In this document: piece by piece, positions 7,313 to 13,421 of the stretch
Position numbering within the stretch: the stretch's first letter is position 1
How the letters are laid out: each line of letters starts with the position of its first letter
Source: Pseudolabrys sp.
Lineage (GTDB): Bacteria; Pseudomonadota; Alphaproteobacteria; Rhizobiales; Xanthobacteraceae
DNA: 15,125 nucleotides
Direction of reading: 5' to 3'
NCBI GenBank assembly: GCA_026125925.1
Contig: JAHCKF010000038.1
Span: 1-15,125 of the forward strand
Program-made: the position numbers and the translations under genes
Notes under the pieces: model-generated
The model's database searches: none
The model's input: only the letters and a program-made list of their open reading frames with translations
What the model was told of the DNA's origin: nothing

Positions 7313-8749
7313 ATGACCGCCGCACGTATCTTGCGAATGCCCCTGCGGCGCGACGGCCGTTCCTCGTCGCTGTCCGATATCGGCGACCGCGCCGGCCGCC
7401 TGAGCGTCGAGATCGCCGACGCCGCCGGCCTCATCGGCGACCTCACCGCGCTCGGTCAGACCCAATCCAAGAGCGCCCAGGGCGCCATCGCCGCCGCCCA
7501 GCAGATGGCCGAGACCAATGCCCTGCTGGCGTCCGCCATGGAGGCGGCGCGCGTCTCCGCCGATACGACCGAGGCGACCTTGCGCGACAGCGCCGGTCAC
7601 GTCTCGACTTCGCTCACGCGGTCGATCGAGAAGATCGAGGCGCTCGGTGACGGCGCCATCGCGCTCAAGGCGACCATCGAGAAAGTCGCCGCCACCATCC
7701 AGGATGTCCAGGAGACCAGCGCCGCAGTGCGGCGCATCGCCGACGAGACCGAACTCCTCGCTCTCAATGCCTCGATCGAGGCGGTGCATGCGGGCGCCGC
7801 CGGCGCCGGCTTTGCCGTCATCGCGGCGGCGGTGAAACGGCTCGCCGAGCAGTCGCGGCAATCGACCAAAGACGCGCAGGCGCAATTGGAGAAGCTGAGC
7901 GATACGCTCGCCGAACTGGTCGGCCAGGCCGACGGCAACACCCAGATCGCCGTCGCCGCCAAGGCGGATTCCGCTGGCGCCCAGCAGTCGATCTCCGAAC
8001 TGCATGCGCTGGTCGACACCGTGCAGGGGGTGACGCGCGAGATCGGCACCATGGCCGAACAGGTGACACGCAACAGCGCCAATTTCGACACGCTGAACAG
8101 CGAATTGACCGGCCTCGTCGGCGCGGTGGAAGCCGGCGCCGGCAAGCTGACGCAGGCCAAGGCGCGCACCGATTCGATCCTGACCATCAGCGAAGACTTC
8201 CTGATCTTCATCGCCGATTCCGGCATCAAGACACCGGACACGCCGCTGGTGGCGCTGTGCCAGAAGACCGCCGCGTCGATCGCCGCCGTGTTCGAGCGCG
8301 CCATCGCCAAGGGCGCGATCACGGCCGCCGATCTGTTCGACGAGCGCTATGTGCCGATCCCGAACACCGATCCGCAGCAGATGATGACGCGCTTCGTCGG
8401 CTTCACGGACAAGGTGCTGCCGGAGATCCAGGAGCCGGTGCTGGAGGCCGATGCGCGCGTCGTGTTCTGCGCCGCCATCGACCGCAACGGCTTCCTGCCG
8501 ACGCATAACCTGAAATACTCGCAGCCGCAGGGCGGCGATCCGGCCTGGAACGCCGCCAACTGCCGCAACCGCCGCATGTTCAACGATCGCACGGGCCTCG
8601 CCGCCGGTCGCAGCCAGCGCCCCTTCCTGCTGCAGACCTATCGTCGCGACATGGGCGGCGGCGAGTTCGTGCTGATGAAGGACGTGTCGGCGCCGATCAC
8701 CGTCAACGGCCGGCACTGGGGCGGTTTCCGTATCGGCTTCAAGGTGTAG
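7313..8749 (+). CDS. Soluble MCP-like chemoreceptor with C-terminal sensory domain
   Basis: This 478-residue protein has no transmembrane segment and no HAMP domain. Residues 20-295 are a long, mostly alpha-helical coiled coil. At its centre is an MCP signalling hairpin with LLALNASIEA (148-157) and AGFAVIAAAVKRLAEQ (165-180). The tip is degenerate: the canonical QTNLLALNAAIEAARAGE region reads ETELLALNASIEAVHAGA. Residues 296-478 form a compact C-terminal domain with RRMFNDRTG (420-428), PFLLQTYRRDMGGG (437-450) and a terminal HWGGFRIGF (468-476). I recognise this as the C-terminal sensory module seen in many alphaproteobacterial cytoplasmic MCPs. The ATG at 7313 follows a GGGG-containing stretch. 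It is divergent from the kinase gene. No cheA, cheW or cheR lies nearby, so coupling to a flagellar array is unproven. Confidence 0.85.
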   Translation: MTAARILRMPLRRDGRSSSLSDIGDRAGRLSVEIADAAGLIGDLTALGQTQSKSAQGAIAAAQQMAETNALLASAMEAARVSADTTEATLRDSAGHVSTSLTRSIEKIEALGDGAIALKATIEKVAATIQDVQETSAAVRRIADETELLALNASIEAVHAGAAGAGFAVIAAAVKRLAEQSRQSTKDAQAQLEKLSDTLAELVGQADGNTQIAVAAKADSAGAQQSISELHALVDTVQGVTREIGTMAEQVTRNSANFDTLNSELTGLVGAVEAGAGKLTQAKARTDSILTISEDFLIFIADSGIKTPDTPLVALCQKTAASIAAVFERAIAKGAITAADLFDERYVPIPNTDPQQMMTRFVGFTDKVLPEIQEPVLEADARVVFCAAIDRNGFLPTHNLKYSQPQGGDPAWNAANCRNRRMFNDRTGLAAGRSQRPFLLQTYRRDMGGGEFVLMKDVSAPITVNGRHWGGFRIGFKV

Positions 8750-8783
8750 CGATACCGAAGCGATGTGATAAGGCCCGGTAGCC

Positions 8784-8797
8784 TTGACCAGGATCAA
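8784..8797 (+). promoter_or_regulatory. FixK/FNR-type box upstream of small membrane protein
   Basis: TTGA, six bases, TCAA forms a perfect dyad (TTGACCAGGATCAA), extended by one further pair of flanking bases on each side (8782-8799 includes CC and GG). It matches the FixK2 pattern TTGA-N6-TCAA and differs from the FNR consensus TTGAT-N4-ATCAA at one base. A class II activator at -41.5 would place the start near 8832, between this box and the ATG at 8851. The dyad could alternatively be a short hairpin after the MCP-like gene, but no T-tract follows. Confidence 0.55.
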
Positions 8798-8816
8798 GGC
8801 CGCGATGGCCTGCGCG

Positions 8817-8844
8817 CTCCTGAATGCTCCTCGCGATTCAGGAG
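8817..8844 (+). promoter_or_regulatory. Inverted repeat covering the Shine-Dalgarno of the small gene
   Basis: CTCCTGAAT (8817-8825) and ATTCAGGAG (8836-8844) form a perfect 9-bp inverted repeat with a 10-base loop. The right arm contains most of the Shine-Dalgarno AGGAGG (8840-8845) five bases before the ATG. If both arms are transcribed, the stem would hide the ribosome binding site. If transcription starts near 8832 from the FixK-type box, only the right arm is in the RNA and the repeat would act, if at all, as DNA. Confidence 0.5.
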
Positions 8845-8850
8845 GTCACC

Positions 8851-9051
8851 ATGCTCAAGATCGCCGCTCCCGTCTGGATGATGCTCGGCACCACGCTCGC
8901 CGGCATCGCTGTCATGATCGTGCTCAGCGTGCCGTCGCTCGCCGCGCATGATCGCCAGTACATTCCCTACGCCGCCCTCATCGGCTTCATCATCGCCATT
9001 CCGATCGCCTATGTGGTCGCCGGCCGGATGCGCAACGCGTTCCGCACCTGA
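8851..9051 (+). CDS. Small two-helix membrane protein
   Basis: This 66-residue protein is almost entirely two hydrophobic helices, at about residues 6-31 (PVWMMLGTTLAGIAVMIVL) and 42-60 (IPYAALIGFIIAIPIAYVV). A short polar loop, AAHDRQY, separates them and a basic tail, GRMRNAFRT, ends it. I do not recognise a named family. Similar small hypothetical proteins are, to my memory, common in Hyphomicrobiales. The start at 8851 is set by an excellent Shine-Dalgarno, AGGAGG, five bases upstream; an ATG at 8824 lies inside the inverted repeat and has no such site. The upstream FixK/FNR-type box suggests expression under low oxygen. The stop lies six bases from the convergent dgt stop. An accessory role at a membrane complex is only a guess. 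Confidence 0.75.
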   Translation: MLKIAAPVWMMLGTTLAGIAVMIVLSVPSLAAHDRQYIPYAALIGFIIAIPIAYVVAGRMRNAFRT

Positions 9052-9057
9052 GCACGC

Positions 9058-10266
9058 TCACAGCAATTCCGGCGTCGCCGGGAAGAAACGCGCGTGCTCG
9101 GCGAGCGCGTAGCGGTCGGTCATGCCGGCGATGTAATCGGCGGCGCGGCGCGCCTTGGCCGTGTCGTCGAGCGCTTCGAAGCCGTCGCGCCACTCGTCCG
9201 GCAGATCGCCGGGCATCTTCAGGAAGTGCGCGAACATGTCGGAGACGACTTCCTCGGCGTCCTGCATCACGCGCATGACGCGGGCGTGCCGGTACATGCG
9301 CGGATAAAGGAAGCCCTTGATCGCCGCATCGACCGCGGTCATGGCCTCGGAAAAGCCGACGACAGGCGCCGCGGCATTGCGAATGTCGGCGACGCTCTGC
9401 GGCTTCAGCGCCGCAAGGCGGCGCTCGCTTTCGGCGATGACGTCCTCGATCATGCGGGTGATGACGCGGCGCGTCACTTCGTGGACACGGCGCGTCGGCT
9501 CAAGGCTGCGATGCTGCTCCTCGATCTCGCGGGCGATGGCGCCGAGAAACGGCACGCTGCTGATATCGCCGAGCGTGAACAGGTCGGCGCGCAGGCCGTC
9601 GTCGATGTCGTGGGCGTCGTAGGCGATGTCGTCGGCGACGGCGGCGATCTGCGCTTCCGCCGAGGCCTGCGACCACAATTCGAGGTCGAAGCGGCGGTTG
9701 AAGGCGAGGATCGGCCGCGGCACGCCCTGCGCGGCGTAGCGCTTGGTCGGCGCGCCGGCACGGTCCATCAGGGGGCCATTATGCTTGACCAGCCCCTCGA
9801 GTGTTTCCCAGGTCAGATTGAGGCCGTCGAAGTCGGCATAGCGGCGTTCCAGATCGGTGACGATGCGCAGCGCCTGGGCGTTGTGGTCGAAGCCGCCGAT
9901 GTCCTTGAGCACGCGATCGAGCGCGCGCTCGCCAGCATGACCGAACGGCGTGTGACCGAGGTCGTGGCTCAGCGCAACCACTTCGGCGAGATCCTCGTCG
10001 CAGCCGAGCGCGCGCGCCAGCGACCGGGCGATCTGCGCCACTTCCAACGTGTGGGTCAGCCGCGTCCGGTAGTGGTCGCCCTCGTGATAGATGAAGACCT
10101 GGGTTTTGTAGGCGAGCCGCCGGAACGCCGCCGAATGGATGATGCGGTCGCAGTCGCGGCGGAAATCGTTGCGGGTCGGGCTCGGCGGCTCGGCCACCAG
10201 GCGCCCGCGGCTGTGCGCCGGATGGGCGGCATAAATGGCGCGGGGACGGCCGCTGTCGATGGCCAT
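9058..10266 (-). CDS. dgt: Deoxyguanosinetriphosphate triphosphohydrolase-like protein
   Basis: This cytoplasmic HD-superfamily enzyme of 402 residues cleaves dNTPs, classically dGTP to deoxyguanosine and triphosphate, and so controls precursor pools. The metal-binding HD residues are visible: H72 in [11 protein letters not shown]101-D102 in [12 protein letters not shown], and the later Asp in [13 protein letters not shown]. The N-terminal [18 protein letters not shown] block is typical of the dGTPase-like branch (type 2). I chose the ATG at 10266 because it gives the usual family length and N-terminus. In-frame alternatives are ATG 10296 and GTG 10317; none has a strong Shine-Dalgarno. It is divergent from erpA. 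In related genomes argS normally follows closely, but here it lies about 4.5 kb away. Confidence 0.93.
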   Translation of the reverse strand: MAIDSGRPRAIYAAHPAHSRGRLVAEPPSPTRNDFRRDCDRIIHSAAFRRLAYKTQVFIYHEGDHYRTRLTHTLEVAQIARSLARALGCDEDLAEVVALSHDLGHTPFGHAGERALDRVLKDIGGFDHNAQALRIVTDLERRYADFDGLNLTWETLEGLVKHNGPLMDRAGAPTKRYAAQGVPRPILAFNRRFDLELWSQASAEAQIAAVADDIAYDAHDIDDGLRADLFTLGDISSVPFLGAIAREIEEQHRSLEPTRRVHEVTRRVITRMIEDVIAESERRLAALKPQSVADIRNAAAPVVGFSEAMTAVDAAIKGFLYPRMYRHARVMRVMQDAEEVVSDMFAHFLKMPGDLPDEWRDGFEALDDTAKARRAADYIAGMTDRYALAEHARFFPATPELL

Positions 10267-10295
10267 GAGCGGTTTTTCCGGCGAATCGGGCCGCA

Positions 10296-10326
10296 TTGAC
10301 GTTGCGACCCGCCGCACTTAACTATT
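10296..10326 (+). promoter_or_regulatory. Probable erpA promoter
   Basis: A -35-like TTGACG (10296-10301) is followed after about 16-18 bases by an AT-rich patch, TTAACTATT (10318-10326), the only such patch in the dgt-erpA gap. It would start a leader of about 30 bases for erpA. The -10 match is poor, so the call rests mainly on the -35 and position. Confidence 0.35.
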
Positions 10327-10360
10327 CGGGCAGGCGTAACGCAACGCCCCGAGGACTAAC

Positions 10361-10705
10361 ATGGACGCCACCACAATGGACGCCAGCGTTACCGTCAGCG
10401 AGCGGGCTGCCAGGCGCATCGGCGAGATCCTGAAGAACGAGCCGGCCGGCACGATGCTGCGCGTCAGCGTCGAAGGCGGCGGCTGTTCCGGCTTCCAGTA
10501 CAAGTTCGACATGGACCGCGAGAAGGCGAGCGACGACATCGTCATCAGCCGCGACGGCGCCACCGTGCTGATCGACCCGATGTCTGTCGAGTATATGGCC
10601 GGTTCCGAGATCGATTTTGTCGATGACCTGATCGGCGCCTCGTTCAAGGTCAAGAACCCGAACGCGACCGCGTCCTGCGGCTGCGGGACGAGCTTCTCGC
10701 TGTAA
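10361..10705 (+). CDS. erpA: A-type iron-sulfur cluster insertion protein ErpA
   Basis: This 114-residue cytoplasmic HesB/IscA-family carrier delivers Fe-S clusters to apo-proteins, such as the isoprenoid-pathway enzymes in E. coli. The three ligand cysteines are in the family positions: C42 in EGGGCSGFQYKF, and C106 and C108 in the terminal CGCG motif. The ATG at 10361 has GAGGA five bases upstream. A second ATG at codon 6 would give a slightly shorter protein. It is divergent from dgt, an arrangement I know from other Hyphomicrobiales, and convergent with the Bug-family gene across a REP-like repeat. No suf or isc genes lie in the window. It could be called IscA-like, but the context favours ErpA. 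Confidence 0.93.
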   Translation: MDATTMDASVTVSERAARRIGEILKNEPAGTMLRVSVEGGGCSGFQYKFDMDREKASDDIVISRDGATVLIDPMSVEYMAGSEIDFVDDLIGASFKVKNPNATASCGCGTSFSL

Positions 10706-10763
10706 GTCGTCGCGCCTTCGCTGCGATCACCGCTCAGCCCAAATTGTCGTCGACCAGGCAGAC

Positions 10764-10849
10764 TTGTCATCGCCCGCGAAAGCGGGCGATCCAGTATCCA
10801 TTGGCTTAGACGAAATTACGAGATGCCCCGCTTTCGCGGGGCATGACAA
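10764..10849. repeat. Inverted pair of REP-like palindromes (BIME-like)
   Basis: Two hairpins face each other. The first is ATCGCCCGC (10769-10777), GAAA loop, GCGGGCGAT (10782-10790). The second is ATGCCCCGC (10823-10831), TTTC loop, GCGGGGCAT (10836-10844), the reverse complement type. The whole is bounded by TTGTCAT (10764-10770) and ATGACAA (10843-10849). The two copies differ by a compensated base pair in each stem, so pairing is kept. The GCCCGCGAAAGCGGGC type is widespread in Bradyrhizobium-like genomes. It sits between convergent genes and may also end transcription, but has no T-tract. Confidence 0.8.
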
Positions 10850-10880
10850 TGTGTGTGGCCTAGCGCCCCGCCTGCCCTTG

Positions 10881-11855
10881 TCAGTTCAGCTTCATGCCGG
10901 TCTTCTTGGCGAAGTCGGCATAGGTGACGAAATCCTTCTGCACCAGTTTCTCGAAGGCATCGGCCGACATCGGCGCGGTATCGGCGCCGATCTTGGCGAG
11001 CTTGGCCTTGACCTCCGGATTGTCGACCGCCTTGGTCAGCGCGGCGTTGAGCTTGTCGACGATCGCCTTGTCGGTCTTTTTCAGCGCGAACACACCGATC
11101 CAGAAGGCGCTGGCGCTGTCGTGGTAACCCGCCTCCTCCGTCGTCGGCACGTCCGGCAACAGCGGCGAGCGCGTCGGGTTGGACACGGTGAGGCCCAGGA
11201 GCTTACCTTCCTTGATGTAAGGCAGCGCGGTCGCGATCGGGCAGAAGTAGTAATCGACGCGCCCGGCGATCACCTCGGTCAACGCCTCGGCGCCGCCCTT
11301 GAACGGCACGTTCAGCGCTTCGTAACCGGCGCTCATGCGGAAGCGTTCCGCGGCCAGATGCACCGCCGAGCCGACGCCCAGCGTGGCGAAGGTGAACTTG
11401 TTGGGGTGGGCCTTGGCCTGGGTGACGAAGTCCTGGATCGTCTTGATGCCCTTCGACGGCGAGATGATCATCACGCTCGGCACGTTGCCGATGATGCCGA
11501 CGCCGGTGAAATCGTCCTTCGGCGAATAGGTCAGCTTGGAATACAGCGCCGGCGCGATGGCATGCGCCGATGACGCGGCGAGGAAGGTGTAGCCGTCCGG
11601 CTCCGCCTTGGCGACGGCCGCCTCGCCGATGGTGCCGCCGGCGCCGCCGCGGTTCTCGATGATGAACTGCTGGCCGAGATCGCGGCCGACCTGGTCGAAC
11701 ACGATGCGCGGGATGATGTCCGTGGCGCTGCCGGCGCCGAACGGAATGACGACGCGTACCGGATGCGCCGGCCAGTCGGCCGCATAGGCGCCGGACAGAG
11801 CAGCCGGTGACGCAAGCAGTAGCAGGGTGAACAAGAGAGCGCGACCGCGGCGCAT
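10881..11855 (-). CDS. Bug-family (TctC-like) periplasmic solute receptor
   Basis: This 324-residue extracytoplasmic binding protein of the tripartite tricarboxylate transporter family binds carboxylates or other small solutes. A Sec signal peptide covers residues 1-25, with likely cleavage after GAYA before ADWP. The mature protein opens with HPVRVVIPFGAGSATDI, then has IIENRGGAGGTIG (65-77) and PDGYT (86-90), all standard Bug signatures. The length is typical. The ATG at 11855 has GGAGG six bases upstream. No tctA or tctB membrane subunits lie in the window, so it is an orphan receptor, as is common for this expanded family. It is downstream of nfeD on the same strand by 81 bp but has its own strong ribosome site. 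The ligand is unknown. Confidence 0.92.
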   Translation of the reverse strand: MRRGRALLFTLLLLASPAALSGAYAADWPAHPVRVVIPFGAGSATDIIPRIVFDQVGRDLGQQFIIENRGGAGGTIGEAAVAKAEPDGYTFLAASSAHAIAPALYSKLTYSPKDDFTGVGIIGNVPSVMIISPSKGIKTIQDFVTQAKAHPNKFTFATLGVGSAVHLAAERFRMSAGYEALNVPFKGGAEALTEVIAGRVDYYFCPIATALPYIKEGKLLGLTVSNPTRSPLLPDVPTTEEAGYHDSASAFWIGVFALKKTDKAIVDKLNAALTKAVDNPEVKAKLAKIGADTAPMSADAFEKLVQKDFVTYADFAKKTGMKLN

Positions 11856-11936
11856 GACAAACCTCCAGTCAAAGGGCGGGACGTCATGTCAGCAAGGACC
11901 GTGCCACGGGTAAAGCCCATAATGCGGCCCATGCCC

Positions 11937-12395
11937 TCAGGCCGTATGAGCCTTTCGGCTGACGATCAGGGTCGTGCCCCTAACCGCCGTGACCACGACC
12001 GGCATGCCGGCGGTAATGTCGTCGGCGCATTCGGCGAGCCAGATCGTATCGCCGAGCCGCACCCGCCCCTGGCCATTGACGAAGGTTTCGCTGGCGGCGC
12101 CATGCGCGCCGACAAGGTCGAGGTCGCGGCGGTTGACGGAATCGTCGCCGCGGCCGCGGCGGTCGAAATGGCGGTACACGAAGTAGCCGGCGACGCAGGT
12201 GGCTATGTTGAAGACGACGAAGGCCGCCAGTTGCGCCGACAACGACAGCTCGACGAGGAAGCCGGCAAGCGCCGTCAGCGCGGCGGCGCAGGCGATCCAG
12301 ATCAGGTAGCTGCCGGGCACCGGCAGCTCCATGAAGGCGATGATCACCGCCGCCACGGCCCAGACCCAGGGCGACAGCGTCGCGGGCCACATCAT
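11937..12395 (-). CDS. NfeD family membrane protein
   Basis: This 152-residue short NfeD protein is the usual partner of SPFH/stomatin proteins. Hydrophobic helices lie at about residues 9-25, 29-48 and 54-75, and a C-terminal beta-rich OB-fold domain follows at about 95-148 (GQGRVRLGDTIW). The ATG at 12395 overlaps the qmcA stop by four bases (ATGA type), indicating translational coupling and an operon. The known E. coli pair, QmcA with its NfeD-like neighbour, acts at inner-membrane microdomains. The long NfeD type carries a protease domain that is absent here. The exact function is not established. Confidence 0.9.
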   Translation of the reverse strand: MMWPATLSPWVWAVAAVIIAFMELPVPGSYLIWIACAAALTALAGFLVELSLSAQLAAFVVFNIATCVAGYFVYRHFDRRGRGDDSVNRRDLDLVGAHGAASETFVNGQGRVRLGDTIWLAECADDITAGMPVVVTAVRGTTLIVSRKAHTA

Positions 12396-13327
12396 GTCGC
12401 GTCACCGGCCTTGGCATCGCCGACCTTGGCGTTCCTGGTGAGTTCGGCGATGCCGGAGATGGCGCCGACCACGCTCGACATTTCCATCGGCATCAGCATC
12501 AGCCGCACATTCGGCGAATGGCCGATCTGGTTGAGCGCGTCGACGTATTTCTGCGCGACGAAATAATTGAGCGCCTGCACGTTGCCGTCCTCGACCGCCA
12601 TCGACACCGACCGCGTCGCCTCCGCTTCGGCATTCGCCAGACGCTCGCGCGCCTCGGCGTCGCGGTTGGCGGCGGCGAGCCGGCCTTCGGCGGCCAGGAT
12701 CTGCGACTGCTTCTCGCCCTCGGCCTTGAGGATCGCCGCCTGCTTGACGCCTTCGGCGGCGAGGATGGCGGCGCGGCGCTCGCGCTCGGCGGTGAGCTGC
12801 AGCGCCATCGATTTGACCACGCTGTCCGGCGGGCTGATGTCCTTGAGCTCGACGCGGGTGATCTTGGTGCCCCAGGGCTGGGTCGCGTTGTCGAGCACAT
12901 GCAGAAGCCGGTCGTTGATCTCGTCGCGCTTGGACAAGGTCTCGTCGAGATCGAGCGCGCCGATCGCGGTGCGGATGTTGGTCATCGCCATGTTGATGAC
13001 GGCCGTGCGCAGGTCCTGCACCTCATAGGCCGCGCGCGCCGCCTGCAGCACCTGGAAGAACACGATGCCGTCCACCGTCACCGAAGCGTTGTCCTTGGTG
13101 ATGACGTCCTGGCTCGGGATTTCCAGCACCGCTTCCTGGACGTTGATCTTGTGGCCGATGGAATCGATGAACGGCACGATCAGGTTGAGGCCCGGCATCA
13201 AGGTCGTGCGGTAGCGGCCGAAGCGCTCGACCGTCCATTGGTAGCCCTGCGGCACGGTTTTGACGCCCGCGGCGATGACCGCGAGCGTGAGCACCACGAG
13301 CGCAATGAGGAAAACGAGGGATTCCAT
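12392..13327 (-). CDS. qmcA: SPFH/Band 7 (stomatin-like) protein QmcA
   Basis: This 311-residue inner-membrane SPFH protein is close to E. coli QmcA throughout, including GVKTVPQGYQWTVERFGRY (21-39). A single N-terminal membrane segment spans about 3-20. The SPFH domain runs from about 22 to 185. An Ala/Glu-rich coiled coil at about 185-245 repeats AEG units (AILAAEG, AILKAEG, QILAAEG). A tail region contains NYFVAQKYVDAL. It probably oligomerises and organises membrane microdomains or regulates proteases. The ATG at 13327 has GGGAGG five bases upstream, but that site lies in an inverted repeat. It is the first gene of the qmcA-nfeD pair. Confidence 0.93.
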   Translation of the reverse strand: MESLVFLIALVVLTLAVIAAGVKTVPQGYQWTVERFGRYRTTLMPGLNLIVPFIDSIGHKINVQEAVLEIPSQDVITKDNASVTVDGIVFFQVLQAARAAYEVQDLRTAVINMAMTNIRTAIGALDLDETLSKRDEINDRLLHVLDNATQPWGTKITRVELKDISPPDSVVKSMALQLTAERERRAAILAAEGVKQAAILKAEGEKQSQILAAEGRLAAANRDAEARERLANAEAEATRSVSMAVEDGNVQALNYFVAQKYVDALNQIGHSPNVRLMLMPMEMSSVVGAISGIAELTRNAKVGDAKAGDAT

Positions 13328-13332
13328 GATAC

Positions 13333-13365
13333 CTCCCGGAAAGCGCGAACCTACAGGTCCGGGAG
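13333..13365 (-). promoter_or_regulatory. Inverted repeat covering the qmcA Shine-Dalgarno
   Basis: On the minus strand CTCCCGGA (13365-13358) and TCCGGGAG (13340-13333) form a perfect 8-bp inverted repeat around a 17-base loop. The proximal arm contains the qmcA Shine-Dalgarno GGGAG(G). A possible -10, TATGCT (13369-13364), overlaps the distal arm. If that is the promoter, the full stem would not be in the RNA. Confidence 0.4.
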
Positions 13366-13382
13366 CATAGCATCAAATCGGC

Positions 13383-13414
13383 GGCGGCGAACGCGAGCGG
13401 CGCGTTACGCCGCC
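13383..13414 (-). terminator. Strong hairpin just after the RND gene
   Basis: Eight bases past the RND stop codon, arms 13383-13395 and 13401-13414 pair over 13 base pairs with one bulged base and a 5-base loop (GGCGGCG with CGCCGCC, AACGCG with CGCGTT). Only a weak ATTTG follows on the minus strand, so termination is likely but imperfect, and some read-through into qmcA is possible. Confidence 0.5.
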
Positions 13415-13421
13415 CGGTGCC

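Noticed and set aside
7265..8797. Long minus-strand open frame (510 codons) opposite the MCP-like gene
   Set aside because: Shadow composition (Arg, Gly, His, Asp), no recognisable domain and no ribosome site. The plus strand encodes a coherent coiled-coil receptor.
9049..9060. TGAGC-AC-GCTCA, where both convergent stop codons form the arms of one short inverted repeat
   Set aside because: A 5-bp stem with a 2-base centre is too short to act as a terminator and is easily explained by two TGA stops followed by chance GC.
9094..10299. Long plus-strand open frame (401 codons) opposite dgt
   Set aside because: The antisense of a well-supported HD enzyme; composition is typical of an antisense shadow.
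10332..10347. Quasi-palindrome GGCGT...ACGCC before erpA as an iron-regulator operator
   Set aside because: The 5-bp arms do not match a known RirA, Irr or IscR site that I can recall.
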